The notes: generated by a model not told the origin, from the letters alone. A stretch of 64,000 bases of DNA from Lactobacillus sp. ESL0679 (GCF_029433515.1 NZ_JAQTIG010000006.1:56118-120117), one strand, 5' to 3'. Shown: positions 8,649 to 19,136, counted from the stretch's first letter. Made by a program: numbers and translations.

Positions 8649-9203
8649 ATGACATCATTTAAGTATTTACAGCACGTAACGATTGGTAAAGTGAAAACAA
8701 ATCAGCCAATTAAATTAGTTGATGATGATTCTACTTGGCCGCAGAAGTTTGCGTGGGAACAAAAGATGATTAAACAAATGCTTGGCAAAACAGCTTTAAA
8801 AGTTGAACACGTTGGTTCAACTTCGATTATTGGGCTTGCTGCTAAACCAATTATTGATATTTTGTTGATTGTTCCAGAACCTGCGGATGAATCGGCTTAT
8901 TTGCCTCAATTAGAGCAGGTAGGTTTATTTTTACGGATTCGCGAGCCAGAGCAAGAAGAGCACAGGATGTTAATTGATCAAAATGAGCAGTTTCACGTGC
9001 ATGTATACGGACCAGATAGTAAAGAAGCACATGATTTATTAGCTTTTCGCGATTGGCTGCGCAATAATCCCGCTGATCGATTAAAGTATCAGCAGACTAA
9101 ACAAAAATTAGCTCAAAAGTCTTGGACGACTGTTCAAGAATATGCTGATGCCAAGGGTCCCGTAATAGCAGAGATTAAACGGCACATTGATCAAGATTCA
9201 TAA
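8649..9203 (+). CDS. GrpB family (UPF0157) protein
   Basis: The 184-residue protein matches the GrpB family, a nucleotidyltransferase-fold group. It shows IKLVDDDSTWPQKFAWEQ, the hallmark VEHVGSTSIIGLAAKPIIDILL near residues 57-78 (a G-S-T followed by D-x-D-like acidic residues), and HVHVYGPDSKEAHDLLAFRDWLR. AAGGAGG precedes the ATG. Its biochemical activity has not been established in the family as far as I know. It is a single gene with its own terminator. Confidence 0.88.
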   Translation: MTSFKYLQHVTIGKVKTNQPIKLVDDDSTWPQKFAWEQKMIKQMLGKTALKVEHVGSTSIIGLAAKPIIDILLIVPEPADESAYLPQLEQVGLFLRIREPEQEEHRMLIDQNEQFHVHVYGPDSKEAHDLLAFRDWLRNNPADRLKYQQTKQKLAQKSWTTVQEYADAKGPVIAEIKRHIDQDS

Positions 9204-9240
9204 AAAAAGAAGAATTTCTTATTTAGGAAATCCTTCTTTT
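9204..9240. terminator. Terminator between convergent genes
   Basis: The arm at 9205-9221 (AAAAGAAG...) pairs with 9224-9240 (...CTTCTTTT). A-rich on one side and T-rich on the other, it can serve both the GrpB gene and the convergent ABC permease. Confidence 0.75.
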
Positions 9241-9243
9241 GGT

Positions 9244-12024
9244 TTAATCAACAGACTTTAGAGCTGCCAACATGTCAAGATTTTTTAATTTATGATTAAC
9301 AATAAAGCCGAGTGCAATCGTAATTACCCCGACAACGCCTAACGGCCAAAGAAAACTATCGGCAGACAATGCTGGGTTAAACATGACATTTGCTGGCGGC
9401 ACAACATAGAGAATGTATTGGTAAAGCAAGTCGCCTGTCAAGTAGCCGACCAAAATTCCGATACAAGTCAGCAATATTGTCTCGCGATAAATGTACATTG
9501 TTACTTCATTATCATAAAAGCCAAGGACCTTAATAGTTGAAAGCTCACGAATCCGTTCGGCGATATTGATATTAGTTAAATTGTACAAGATTACGATTGC
9601 GAGCAATCCCGCTACAATTATCAAGACAAGCATAATCATATTTAGCGATTGGACGACGACATCAAGTTCCTGACTGATTGCGGTATTTTGAACGACGCCG
9701 CTCACACCATTTAATTTCATAAACTTAGCAGCCATAGTGCGAGTATTTTGACGTGAGCCATTTTTGAGAATGACAAGGTTGGCATTAGGCTTAAATCGCC
9801 TGCCAAAGATACTTTGGTAAACCGCCGGCGTCATCAATGCAAAGTGCCCCATGTACATTTCTGTAATTGCGGCGACTTTCATTGTGCGCTGGTGATTATC
9901 TTGGTCGGTTAGAGTAATGTGCTTGCCAGCTTTAACTCCTAATAAATTAGCAAGTCGCTCCGAAATCACGATTCCTTGATTAGTCAATGAGATTGGTCGT
10001 TTAGTTTGGCGCTGGTCTAAATACAGATACTGGTGAAATTGTTTCTTGTCTTGTGGCACAATCATTGTGATGTCTTGTGTGTCCCCATTTTTGCCAGCAA
10101 TTTTGGTCAAGGACTGATAATAGATTGGCATTTCTTGTTTGACGCTAGTATCTTTGAGCTGGCGATTTAATGTTGTCTTTTCACTAGCGGAAATCGGCGA
10201 TTGTTGAGCAACAATCAAGTTGTAGTGGATGAGGTCATTGAATTGGCGGTCATTCATGTTGCTGATTGAGTTTTTTACGGCAAAACCAGTAAAGAGTAGA
10301 GTAGCAGAGCCACAAACACCAAAGATGGTCATAAGCATGCGCTTTTTATACCGAAAAATGTTGCGCGCAGTGACTTTATGGGTGAAATTGAGATGCTGCC
10401 AAATGAACGGGATTTTTTCTAATAAAATTTTGGAACCCGCAGATGGTGGCTTGGGCAACAAGAGTGCTGCGGGTTTTTCCTTAAATTCATTTCTAGCGGT
10501 TAAGTATGCTGGTAAAACCGAACTGACCCAAGCAAGAAGGAGCGCAATTAGACTGATTTGCCAGTGAAAATGTTCTTCAATTGGCGGCAAGGTTAGTGAC
10601 TGATAATAAGCATGGTAAACAATTTGGGGCATTAATGTGTGTCCCAAATAGACACCAGCAATTGTCCCGAGCGTTCCCGCAAGAAAGCCATACAGAATGA
10701 ACTTATTAATGATGACATAATCGTCATAGCCGAGGGCCTTCATAGTGCCAGAGTTGATTCGTTCCTCATCAATGAACCGGTTCATCGTTGTGAAGGTGAC
10801 TAGTGCGGCAACAAAATACAGGAAAATAGGAAAGACTTTGGCAAGGTCCTCAACGACTTGTGCCACCGTGCTGTATACAAGGTCGCCTTCGCCACCAGGT
10901 ATTTCGCGACGATTATAAACGCGATAGGTAGGTGCTGGCAATTTATCAAGCAATTTTTGTGATTGCCTAATTTGGTGCTCGCCAGCCGCCAGTTTGATTT
11001 TTGCTTGGGCAGCAGCGTGAGTTAACTGCTGTTCTTTTTTCTGTAATAGTTGCGTCTTAGCCGTTAATTCCTGCTTAGCTGCAGTTAATTGCGCTTGCTG
11101 AGCGGGTGCAAGATTGTTAATTTGGCTGGCCTGAGCTGTAAGCTGCGTTTGCTGCAGCTGTAGATCCTGTTTCGCAGTAATTAAATTTTGCTGTTCAGTT
11201 TGAATTTTGCTTTTAGTAGCTGTGATTTTAGTTGTTTGCGCCTTTAATTTTTGCTGAGTTGCGGCAACAATTCTCCGTTTGCGTTTAGGAGCTTCAGTCT
11301 TTAGAGTGTGTTCAAGTGTGCGCTTGTGGTCGTTAAGTCGAGCGGCATAAAGCTTGCCATAAGAATCAATTCCGCGCAGATTGCGATAAGTTAGATTAGC
11401 CGTTGTGTAGATACTCTGGTCAAAATCGGCGGGCAGAACAACGGCGTATCCCTTTAATTCGCCCGTGCCACTATTGCTTTGACCAAGATTGATATTAGAT
11501 AATATTTGGCTGGAGCGAATAAATCCCACAATCTTAAATTGGTGCCGCCGCAACATTTTTGTACCTAAGAGACTCTTCTTTTCGGTAAAAGCAATTGTCT
11601 GACCTAATTTGTATCGTTTTTGAAAATGCGCAGCAACGGCAATTTCATCCTTGGCTCGTGGCAAACGACCAGAGCGCAGTTCGTAGCGACCAATCTTTTG
11701 CGGTTTTGAAAAAAGGCGCCAGCTTTCATGGCTATTTTTTAACACAGCGTCTGTCATGTAGCCAAATTCGACAGTTTGGCTCCCAGCAGCGTGCCGGATT
11801 TTCTTAGTATCCTGTTTATCTAAGCCATAATTGCTGATAACTGTTAAATCCGGTGTCTTGAGCGTTTGAGCATAATGATTTCCTGTGTCGCGCATGTCTG
11901 GTCCTGTGACCATCAAGCCTACGAGAGCGAAAGCACCAATCATCATTAAGCCAAAAATCGATAAAAATTGTCCTTTAGTATGCTTAATTGACTGCCAAAA
12001 ATCTTGCCAAACCACTTTATTCAT
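9244..12024 (-). CDS. FtsX-like (MacB-type) ABC transporter permease with extracytoplasmic coiled coil
   Basis: This 926-residue permease has an N-terminal membrane segment (residues 18-40) and then a long extracellular region with a Gln/Lys/Ala-rich coiled coil (about 240-355). Three membrane spans follow near 385-510, then a second FtsX-type module with a span near 565 and a cluster at 785-910. Such large two-domain permeases are found in lactobacilli with a LolD/MacB-type ATPase and act in export, peptide resistance or cell-envelope processes. The ATPase gene lies 15 bp upstream in the same operon. The substrate is unknown. Confidence 0.85.
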   Translation of the reverse strand: MNKVVWQDFWQSIKHTKGQFLSIFGLMMIGAFALVGLMVTGPDMRDTGNHYAQTLKTPDLTVISNYGLDKQDTKKIRHAAGSQTVEFGYMTDAVLKNSHESWRLFSKPQKIGRYELRSGRLPRAKDEIAVAAHFQKRYKLGQTIAFTEKKSLLGTKMLRRHQFKIVGFIRSSQILSNINLGQSNSGTGELKGYAVVLPADFDQSIYTTANLTYRNLRGIDSYGKLYAARLNDHKRTLEHTLKTEAPKRKRRIVAATQQKLKAQTTKITATKSKIQTEQQNLITAKQDLQLQQTQLTAQASQINNLAPAQQAQLTAAKQELTAKTQLLQKKEQQLTHAAAQAKIKLAAGEHQIRQSQKLLDKLPAPTYRVYNRREIPGGEGDLVYSTVAQVVEDLAKVFPIFLYFVAALVTFTTMNRFIDEERINSGTMKALGYDDYVIINKFILYGFLAGTLGTIAGVYLGHTLMPQIVYHAYYQSLTLPPIEEHFHWQISLIALLLAWVSSVLPAYLTARNEFKEKPAALLLPKPPSAGSKILLEKIPFIWQHLNFTHKVTARNIFRYKKRMLMTIFGVCGSATLLFTGFAVKNSISNMNDRQFNDLIHYNLIVAQQSPISASEKTTLNRQLKDTSVKQEMPIYYQSLTKIAGKNGDTQDITMIVPQDKKQFHQYLYLDQRQTKRPISLTNQGIVISERLANLLGVKAGKHITLTDQDNHQRTMKVAAITEMYMGHFALMTPAVYQSIFGRRFKPNANLVILKNGSRQNTRTMAAKFMKLNGVSGVVQNTAISQELDVVVQSLNMIMLVLIIVAGLLAIVILYNLTNINIAERIRELSTIKVLGFYDNEVTMYIYRETILLTCIGILVGYLTGDLLYQYILYVVPPANVMFNPALSADSFLWPLGVVGVITIALGFIVNHKLKNLDMLAALKSVD

Positions 12025-12039
12025 CGTGATGCGCCTTCT

Positions 12040-12741
12040 TTACCATTTAACATTGGCGATTGCTTCAGGGTTGGGATTTTGTTCAATTTGTGTAACTTGG
12101 CCATCGTGAAAGTGAATCACACGGTCAGCAATTGGCGCAATGGTGCTGTTGTGCGTAACAATAATCACCGTTGCGCCTTTTTCCCGGCTCATATTAGCAA
12201 TAATTTGTAAGACACTCTTCCCAGTTTCATAATCTAGAGCACCAGTTGGCTCGTCACAGAGCAAAATTTTGGGGTTCTTAGCGATTGCACGGGCAATTGC
12301 CACGCGTTGCTGCTCACCGCCAGATAGTTCAGCTGGAAAGTTATTGATGCGCTTTTGCAAGCCAACATCAATCAATGTTTGTACCGGATCTAATGCGTCC
12401 TTAACGATTTCTGAAGCAAGTTCTACATTTTCTTTAGCCGTCAGATTTTGAATTAAGTTATAAAATTGAAAAACAAAGCCAATGTCATTTCTGCGGTACG
12501 TGGTTAATTGCCGTTTGTTATACTTGGCGATATTCTGACCATCAATGATGACGTCGCCGCTAGTGTTGGTATCCATCCCACCCAAAATATTAAGAATAGT
12601 GGACTTGCCGGCACCAGATGCTCCCAGAATAATCGCGAGTTCACCCTTTTCAACAGAAAAACTAACATCATTATTGGCCAATACTTCTGTGTCACCAGTT
12701 TGATATTTTTTAAAATTATGTCTTACCTCAATGTAGCTCAT
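12040..12741 (-). CDS. LolD/MacB-type ABC transporter ATP-binding protein
   Basis: The 233-residue protein has Walker [10 protein letters not shown], the signature [16 protein letters not shown], Walker [14 protein letters not shown] and H-loop VIIVTHN, all typical of ATPases that partner FtsX-type permeases. It ends 15 bp before the large permease gene and is probably translated from the same message. An ATG with a GGGAG site starts it. Confidence 0.9.
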   Translation of the reverse strand: MSYIEVRHNFKKYQTGDTEVLANNDVSFSVEKGELAIILGASGAGKSTILNILGGMDTNTSGDVIIDGQNIAKYNKRQLTTYRRNDIGFVFQFYNLIQNLTAKENVELASEIVKDALDPVQTLIDVGLQKRINNFPAELSGGEQQRVAIARAIAKNPKILLCDEPTGALDYETGKSVLQIIANMSREKGATVIIVTHNSTIAPIADRVIHFHDGQVTQIEQNPNPEAIANVKW

Positions 12742-12769
12742 GTAAATTCACTCCCTGAAAGAATAAAAT

Positions 12770-13582
12770 TTATTTTAAATATTCTTCTAGAACCTGCAAT
12801 ACACCCATGTCATTATTGCTTGGTGCTTCGTACTTGGCAATTTCCTTTAGTTTAGGATTGCCGTTCTTCATCGCATAACTAAAGCCGGCGAGTTCAATCA
12901 TCTCTTTGTCATTCATACCGTCACCAAAGGCAATTAGTTCTTCTGGTTTAACGTTGAAATAACGCAGAAAGTATTTGATGCCCTGTCCTTTGTTAACGCC
13001 ATTAGGCATTACGTCAATATTATCGAAACCACTTGTTGTGCAGTGGATTCGCTCGCTGCTGTTTTGGTTAAACCTTGCTTCAAGTTCACTGGCTAAGTTT
13101 GCATCGCAGTTAAGGGTTAGTTTAGTCAGATTGTCGCTAGTTGGCAAGTCGGTTAAGTCCGCGACTTCAATGACATTAGGATAGAAAAAGTGCATTGAAC
13201 TTTTAAATTTTGCGGAAGCTTGTTTACTAAGATAGGAACGCTCTAGTCCACTAGCAGTAATTTCAGTTGTCGGGTAATTTTTTTGGATAAAACTGATTAA
13301 TTTAATACCCGTTTGATAAGTAAAAACGTGCCGTAAAATAATATTGTTGTCCTGCGTTAAAATGGAGCCATTGTCAGCGACAATATCTATCCGGTCTAAA
13401 AAGCCATAAAAGTCTTTTTGCAGGCGCGATAATGGTCGCCCGCTGGAAGCGATGAAGTGGATATGATGCTTGCGCAATTCGGTTAGGATTTTATCAAAAC
13501 GTTGGTGGTCAAATGTCTTTTCATCATTTACAAAGGTGCCGTCCATGTCAACGGCAACGGCCTTAAAAGGAATCTCTTTCAT
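12770..13582 (-). CDS. Cof-type HAD-IIB family phosphatase
   Basis: The 270-residue protein opens with the HAD nucleophile motif AVDMDGTFVND (DxDGT). It has a motif II serine/threonine block (HFIASSGRP), a Cof-type cap, and the C-terminal motif GDGMNDKEMIELAG with the metal-binding aspartates. Family members dephosphorylate sugar phosphates, pyridoxal phosphate or related metabolites; the substrate cannot be told here. It is probably a single gene. Confidence 0.9.
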   Translation of the reverse strand: MKEIPFKAVAVDMDGTFVNDEKTFDHQRFDKILTELRKHHIHFIASSGRPLSRLQKDFYGFLDRIDIVADNGSILTQDNNIILRHVFTYQTGIKLISFIQKNYPTTEITASGLERSYLSKQASAKFKSSMHFFYPNVIEVADLTDLPTSDNLTKLTLNCDANLASELEARFNQNSSERIHCTTSGFDNIDVMPNGVNKGQGIKYFLRYFNVKPEELIAFGDGMNDKEMIELAGFSYAMKNGNPKLKEIAKYEAPSNNDMGVLQVLEEYLK

Positions 13583-13708
13583 GTTCTTCTCCTTAACTAT
13601 GTCTTAAAGTTATTATATAGTAGTTGCAATAATGTTTTAATTGATATTGATCATTCTTTTACAAATAAAAACAGCCCCACATTCAGTATGAGGTTGCTTT
13701 TAAAATAT

Positions 13709-15361
13709 TTAATTAATCTTGGCATTGTTTGGCTTTTTTCTGCCAACTAACCAGCAAAATAGGACTGCTAAGATGGCTTCAATAACGATAATGATAATAT
13801 TCAAGCCTAATTTCAATTGACCCAAATTAATCATGCCAATGTTGTGGCCACCAAGGTAGAGGTCAAGAACAATTGAGCCGATAATCAGGACAAACATTGT
13901 AATCCATTGATTGCGACTGAAGGCAATGCCATATTCTTCCTCACGTCGTCTGATACTTGGCAAAATCACGCCTAGACCGATTAAGACAACAATTGCGACA
14001 ATATTAATGATTAATTCATACCACCAGTAACTGCTGAACTGTTTAACATCCAGCGGGGCAATTCCTAAAACAGTTGCGACAGCCGTAACTATTAATAGGA
14101 AGAACCCTGCAAGATAAGCCAATTTATCGTTTTTGATAAAGACATAGTCAGACGAAAACTTCTTGGAGTTCTTTCTAATTCGCATGAAGGAATAGAAAAT
14201 CCAGCAAGTAACACCTGGTGAGATGATCCCGTTGAGGTTTAATAACCAGTTAAAAATGTCATTCATGTTAGGTAAGAAAATACCAAGTAACATGATGAAA
14301 GCTGACAGGGCAACAGTTAAGATATAGCCGTTGATTGGTAACCCATTTTTGTTCTTTTTACGTAAGAACTTTGGCATGTACTTGTCACCGGTATCAGAAA
14401 TCAACATTCTGGTCATGGCATCTAGTAAAACGGCTAAAAGAGCAGCGTTATAAAAGACGGATGTCCAAGACCACAGATAGAGTAGCCCCTTACCAAGACC
14501 ATATTGCCTACCAACCATGTCGAAGACGTAATATTCACCGTTCATCTTCAAGTCATTTGGAATATGATTGGCATTGAAGTAAATACCAAGAGCAAATGAA
14601 CCAAAGACGGTTAAAAAGATGGTCATGATTGCTAGGGCAATCATTGCTTTCGGAAAGTCGGATTTCGGCTTCTTCATTTTAGTAACGTATGGCGCAACTA
14701 ATTCACAACCATTGAGGGCATAGATTAGCATGGCAATGGTAGTCCAGTAATGCATGTCAAACTTAGGAATGAGTGAGTGCCAAGAGAAGTTGGTAGTTGC
14801 CATGTGACCACCGGATTTGCTTAGTCCAACAAAGGCTAAAAAGACAAACATAAAGGTCATAATCAGCATCATGCCACCGCCAATTGTTGATAATACTTCC
14901 ATTGATCTTGAGAAGTAGTGTTCAACAATAATGAAGATAATGAACATGGCAAAAGTCATCAAAGCAAAGTTCTTGTTTGAAATTTGGTCCTGAAACTTGC
15001 CGGAGCCAGTAACGGCCCAGCCAATATCAACGATAATTGTGTTAGCTGAATCAACTGCATAAGGAATTGAGGCTGCCCAGTATGTCCAAGCGGTAAAGTA
15101 GCCTAAAAATTCGCCGTCTGTTCCGCGGACCCATGATGATAGCCCGCCACCTTCCTTATTAAAGACTGATCCTAATTGACCAACCATTAAAGAATATGGA
15201 ATCACGTAAAAAATACACATGATAATCCATGAAGTGACAACAGGCATTCCCTGATTTTGAAAGTTGTACATGATATCGTCTAAGCCGATAACAGTACAAA
15301 AAGCCATCAGAGTTAACACCGGCCACGAAATATATTTCTTGTTTGAACCTATTTCATCCAC
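13709..15361 (-). CDS. APC superfamily amino-acid permease (YjeM/GadC-like)
   Basis: The 550-residue protein has 12 or more hydrophobic segments. Its N terminus (WPVLTLMAFCTVIGLDDIMYNF, GLSSWVRGTDGEFLGYFTAWTYWAA) matches amino-acid permeases of the glutamate:GABA-antiporter-like branch. The start is GTG 15361, chosen because AAAGGAG lies nine bases upstream. It would move an amino acid across the membrane by proton or solute exchange; the substrate is unknown. No adjacent decarboxylase suggests an acid-stress pair. It is monocistronic. Confidence 0.85.
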   Translation of the reverse strand: MDEIGSNKKYISWPVLTLMAFCTVIGLDDIMYNFQNQGMPVVTSWIIMCIFYVIPYSLMVGQLGSVFNKEGGGLSSWVRGTDGEFLGYFTAWTYWAASIPYAVDSANTIIVDIGWAVTGSGKFQDQISNKNFALMTFAMFIIFIIVEHYFSRSMEVLSTIGGGMMLIMTFMFVFLAFVGLSKSGGHMATTNFSWHSLIPKFDMHYWTTIAMLIYALNGCELVAPYVTKMKKPKSDFPKAMIALAIMTIFLTVFGSFALGIYFNANHIPNDLKMNGEYYVFDMVGRQYGLGKGLLYLWSWTSVFYNAALLAVLLDAMTRMLISDTGDKYMPKFLRKKNKNGLPINGYILTVALSAFIMLLGIFLPNMNDIFNWLLNLNGIISPGVTCWIFYSFMRIRKNSKKFSSDYVFIKNDKLAYLAGFFLLIVTAVATVLGIAPLDVKQFSSYWWYELIINIVAIVVLIGLGVILPSIRRREEEYGIAFSRNQWITMFVLIIGSIVLDLYLGGHNIGMINLGQLKLGLNIIIIVIEAILAVLFCWLVGRKKPNNAKIN

Positions 15362-15577
15362 TGAGATTATCTCCTTTAAAAATAATTAACGTGTTCTATT
15401 TTACCATTATTACAGTGTCTGACTAGACCCAAAATAAAGATATTTAGTTAGAATAATCTTAAAATGATTTAATTTGAGAATAATTTTGGCTGAAGTTGCT
15501 GCTAGTATTGAATTTTGTGCTGCTGTGAGTTAAGATTATTATCGTTAATAACTACAAATAAAGAAAGAAGGATTCTT

Positions 15578-16306
15578 ATGTCAGGACATTCAAAATGGCA
15601 CAATATTCAAGGCCGCAAGAATGCGCAAGACGCTAAGAGAGGTAAAATTTTCCAAAAACTATCTCGTGAGATATATATGGCTGCAAAGAATGGTGGTCCT
15701 GACCCCTCAGGGAATCCTAACTTGCGGATGGTAATGGATAAAGCTCGTGCTAACAACATGCCTAAGACTAACATTGACCGCGCACTCAAGAAGGCTGAAG
15801 GAAATTCAGATGAGCATTACGATGAGATTACTTACGAAGGCTACGCACCAGGTGGTGTTGCTGTCTTTGTTGAAGCTTTGACTGATAATAAGAACCGGAC
15901 TGCTTCTTCAGTTCGTGTTGCTTTTACGCGTAATGGTGGTTCACTTGGTGCTACTGGTTCAGTTGCTTACATGTTTGACCGTAAGGGTTACATTGCAATT
16001 GACCGGACAACAACCGATGCCGATGAAGACCAAATGTTACTTGACGTAATGGATGCCGGTGGCGATGATTTGCAAACAAGCGATGAAGTTTACGAGATTT
16101 ATACTGATCCTAAGCAATTGGCACAAGTTCGTGATGCTTTAGAAAAGGCTGGCTACAAGCTTGCCAATGCTGAATTAACGATGATTCCTGAGAACACTAC
16201 ACCAGTACCAGAAGATAAGAAGGAACAATTTGCTAACCTTGTTGACGCCTTAGAAGACGATGACGATGTGCAAAATGTTTACACTGCCGCTGCTGATGAA
16301 GACTAG
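15578..16306 (+). CDS. yebC: YebC/PmpR family protein
   Basis: The 242-residue product starts [20 protein letters not shown], the highly conserved N terminus of the family, and keeps the [17 protein letters not shown] and [18 protein letters not shown] blocks. The ATG at 15578 is preceded by AGAAGGA; an upstream in-frame start at 15515 is not conserved sequence. Members have been described as DNA-binding regulators, and more recently as factors helping ribosomes through proline-rich stretches. It lies just before comG, as often seen in lactobacilli. Confidence 0.95.
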   Translation: MSGHSKWHNIQGRKNAQDAKRGKIFQKLSREIYMAAKNGGPDPSGNPNLRMVMDKARANNMPKTNIDRALKKAEGNSDEHYDEITYEGYAPGGVAVFVEALTDNKNRTASSVRVAFTRNGGSLGATGSVAYMFDRKGYIAIDRTTTDADEDQMLLDVMDAGGDDLQTSDEVYEIYTDPKQLAQVRDALEKAGYKLANAELTMIPENTTPVPEDKKEQFANLVDALEDDDDVQNVYTAAADED

Positions 16307-16327
16307 GTTTAATATAAAATAACGATT

Positions 16328-16356
16328 AATCACTCAATTTTTTGAGTGATTTTTTA
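16328..16356 (+). terminator. Terminator after yebC
   Basis: A 10-bp stem AATCACTCAA/TTGAGTGATT (16328-16337 with 16342-16351) is followed by a T run. Confidence 0.8.
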
Positions 16357-16421
16357 TTTACAAAAAATTTTTCACCTCTTTTGCGTATGTACTTGTAGAG
16401 TGCAAGCAAAGGAGGTTTTTT

Positions 16422-17396
16422 ATGCGGATTAAGGAAACAGTCAATTCGTTGATTGAAGAAGCAATTGCTGAACACGCTAGCGACATGTTCTTCTTGGTAC
16501 ATGGTGAGCAAATGGTGGTCAACTTGCGAACAATTGTGGGGATTAGTCAAAAAGCGGCGTTTACGTTAAATGAAGGAAAAGAAATTATTAACTTTCTCAA
16601 GTATGGTGCACAAATGGATATTGCGGAGCACCGTAGGCCGCAAGTTGGAGCACTAACGTATGATTATGATCAGGAAAAGTATTATCTGCGTTTATCAAGT
16701 ATTGGTGACTTTACCGGTTGTGAGTCCTTGGTGCTGCGCATTATTTATCAAGTACAGTCAGGCCAGTATTTTTTACCTGAGCAAATTGAAAAATTAACGC
16801 AGTTGGCTAAACGGCGCGGCTTAATTGTCACAAGTGGCCCTACTGGCTCTGGCAAAACTACGACGATGTATAAGTTGGCGCAAGCCGTTGGGCAAGGGAA
16901 AATGGTGATGACAATTGAGGATCCAGTTGAAATTCATCAAGCATCATTTCTACAAACTCAGGTTAATGATGAAGCTGAAATTAGTTATGCGCGCTTGCTA
17001 GAAGCAGCTTTGCGCCACCGTCCCGATATTTTAATTATTGGCGAAATTCGAAATGCTCAAACGGCAAGATTAGCAGTTGATGCCGCACTAAGTGGGCATC
17101 TCGTGCTAGCAACTGTCCATGCTAAGAGTACACTGCAGACAATTTCGCGATTAGAGAGCTTGCAGATTAATCAAAATGAGCTAAGCAACTGTTTAACAGC
17201 TGTATCTTACCAGCGACTCTTGCCAACTGCCAATGGCTTTTCGTGCCTACTCGATATTGTCAGCGGACAAGATTTGCAGGATAGTATTGGACAAACTCAA
17301 CGAGGGAATTTTGTTAAGTGGCCGGAGAATTTAGCAGAATTGAAACAGCGAGGTGAAATTAGTGCACCAATCTATGAGCAATTTCAAGAAGGGTAA
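16422..17396 (+). CDS. comGA: ComGA, competence pseudopilus assembly ATPase
   Basis: The 324-residue protein has the secretion-ATPase core: Walker A SGPTGSGKTTTM near 142-153, an Asp box (MTIEDPVEIH), Walker B HRPDILIIGEIR and a His box (GHLVLATVHAKS). It powers assembly of the DNA-uptake pseudopilus at the membrane. AAAGGAGG precedes the ATG. It is the first gene of a seven-gene overlapping comG operon. In related lactobacilli the operon usually depends on a competence sigma factor; I did not identify a convincing special promoter here. Confidence 0.92.
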   Translation: MRIKETVNSLIEEAIAEHASDMFFLVHGEQMVVNLRTIVGISQKAAFTLNEGKEIINFLKYGAQMDIAEHRRPQVGALTYDYDQEKYYLRLSSIGDFTGCESLVLRIIYQVQSGQYFLPEQIEKLTQLAKRRGLIVTSGPTGSGKTTTMYKLAQAVGQGKMVMTIEDPVEIHQASFLQTQVNDEAEISYARLLEAALRHRPDILIIGEIRNAQTARLAVDAALSGHLVLATVHAKSTLQTISRLESLQINQNELSNCLTAVSYQRLLPTANGFSCLLDIVSGQDLQDSIGQTQRGNFVKWPENLAELKQRGEISAPIYEQFQEG

Positions 17397-18366
17397 GTTG
17401 ACAGGACAAGAGCAGCTAGCCTTTTTTGACTATTTACAAAATAGCCTGGCTAATGGCTTTTCTCTTAGTACCAGTTTGGAATTAATGCCGATATTATGGC
17501 CAAAACGTAGAAGGCTGCTAGCAGGTTTAAGCCAAAGAATGACTTTGGGCTCCGATTTAGGTCAGGAAATGTGGCAAGTGGGTTTTAGTAAAACAGTTGC
17601 GACACAAGTCGAATTAGCAATGCAGCAGGGAAATCTGCTTGATTGTTTGTCGCAGCTAGCTACATTAAATCGCCTGAAAAATGAACAAGTTAAGAAGTTG
17701 AAAACTGAAATGTCATACCCAGTGGTGTTAGTCGTAATGATGGTTGCATTACTTGTCTTTATGCAGACCTTTGTGTCAAGTCAATTTTCGTCTTCTAACG
17801 AGCACACGGGTGATGTCTTGTTGGTAGGCATACTAGGTCTAGGCTTGCTATTTCTCTATTATTTCACACAAGTTCTAAATCTTTTGCGTAAGCAAGATTA
17901 CCGTTCACTAAAAAAATTGGCGCATTACCCAGTCATTGGTGTAACAGTCAAAGTGTATGTCAAATATCTTTTAGTTTATGATATTGGCTTATTGGTTGCG
18001 AGCGGGTTTTCCTTGCAAAAGATGTGTGAATATGCGGCTAATCAGGAAAAAGGGTCGCTACAGCAGTATCTTGGTGCTAAGGTAAATCGGCAGTTAGCTA
18101 AGGGCAAGAGTTTGCAGGAGATTATTAAGCAGGAATTATTTTTGCCAGATGAATTAGTAATTTTGCTTGAGACGGGATCAACTAAGGGCGATTTAGGTAA
18201 TCGCTGTTTACTACTCGGACAAACATTATTTACGGATTTAACTAGTAAAATTGAAAAATTAATCGTTAATGTTCAACCAGTTTGCTTTATTTTGATTGGA
18301 TTGTGCATTATTGGGATGTATTTAAAGTTGCTGCTGCCAATGTATGCCATGATGCAGCAGATTTAA
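17362..18366 (+). CDS. comGB: ComGB, pseudopilus assembly membrane protein
   Basis: This GspF/PilC-type platform protein of 334 residues has two cytosolic helical modules, each followed by membrane segments (near 120-165 and 300-330; LVVMMVALLVFMQTFV and CFILIGLCIIGMYLKLLLP). The start is uncertain: GTG 17362 has AGG eight bases upstream, while GTG 17353 and ATG 17374 are alternatives. All lie inside comGA, so the two genes overlap and are probably translationally coupled. Confidence 0.88.
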   Translation: MHQSMSNFKKGKLTGQEQLAFFDYLQNSLANGFSLSTSLELMPILWPKRRRLLAGLSQRMTLGSDLGQEMWQVGFSKTVATQVELAMQQGNLLDCLSQLATLNRLKNEQVKKLKTEMSYPVVLVVMMVALLVFMQTFVSSQFSSSNEHTGDVLLVGILGLGLLFLYYFTQVLNLLRKQDYRSLKKLAHYPVIGVTVKVYVKYLLVYDIGLLVASGFSLQKMCEYAANQEKGSLQQYLGAKVNRQLAKGKSLQEIIKQELFLPDELVILLETGSTKGDLGNRCLLLGQTLFTDLTSKIEKLIVNVQPVCFILIGLCIIGMYLKLLLPMYAMMQQI

Positions 18367-18376
18367 GGAGATTATA

Positions 18377-18724
18377 ATGAAGAAAAAGTTTAAACAATAT
18401 TTATTAAAGATTTTAGCTAAAAGTCGTAAGGCACAAGGCTTTACGTTGATTGAAATGGTGGTAGTCATTGCCATTATTGTGTTGCTGCTTTTGATTATTG
18501 CACCTAACTTGACTAAGCAAAAACAAAGTGCTGCTGATCGTACTGAAGATGCCTTTAAGACAACTTTGCAAACTCAGGCCGATCTATATGAAGAGGACAA
18601 GGACCGCAAAGGTAAAGATATTACTTTCCAAAACATGTTCGAAGATGGTTATTTGACCAAAAATCAACTTGATAAATCCAAGAATTATACGGTAAATAAT
18701 GGTGTGGTTGAAAAAGGCAATTAA
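18377..18724 (+). CDS. comGC: ComGC, major pseudopilin
   Basis: The 115-residue prepilin has a basic leader ending in KAQG, then FTLIEMVVVIAIIVLLLLIIAP, the type IV prepilin cleavage and polymerisation motif (G followed by F, Glu at +5). ComGC is the main subunit of the DNA-uptake pseudopilus. AAGGAG precedes the ATG. Processing would need a ComC prepilin peptidase encoded elsewhere. Confidence 0.92.
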   Translation: MKKKFKQYLLKILAKSRKAQGFTLIEMVVVIAIIVLLLLIIAPNLTKQKQSAADRTEDAFKTTLQTQADLYEEDKDRKGKDITFQNMFEDGYLTKNQLDKSKNYTVNNGVVEKGN

Positions 18725-19136
18725 AGTTAAATTTTCTGGCTTTACATTAGTTGAAATGGTTGTGTGCTTAGTGATTGCACTCAGCTTAGTGATGCTTGGA
18801 ACTGTTGAAATTTCCGCATATCGCCAGCAGATAGTTCTCAATAATACTACTAAAGAAGTTAAAAGTTCCATTGAGCAAGCGGCGCGGTACAGTACGATTA
18901 AACATGAGTCAGTTACAATAGTATATCAGCCAGACACAAAGATACTTACTTTTAAAGGTGATAACTTTTCTCAAAATATCCAAATCGCTTCAACAATTAC
19001 TATCTACGGTTTTAAGAAGACAACGTTGATTACAAATAATGGAATACTGGCGCCCAAAACCATTACTATTGATGATGGTCGGCATTCACAAAAAATAAAG
19101 TTACAAATGCTTTGGGGGCGGGCAATTGAAGAATAG
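18699..19136 (+). CDS. comGD: ComGD, minor pseudopilin
   Basis: The 145-residue protein has a prepilin motif (SGFTLVEMVVCLVIALSLVMLG) at residues 13-34. It overlaps the end of comGC by 26 bp, and translation may start at ATG 18699 or a nearby GTG/TTG. Minor pseudopilins form the tip of the competence filament. Assignment to ComGD follows from order and motif. Confidence 0.85.
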   Translation: MVWLKKAIKVKFSGFTLVEMVVCLVIALSLVMLGTVEISAYRQQIVLNNTTKEVKSSIEQAARYSTIKHESVTIVYQPDTKILTFKGDNFSQNIQIASTITIYGFKKTTLITNNGILAPKTITIDDGRHSQKIKLQMLWGRAIEE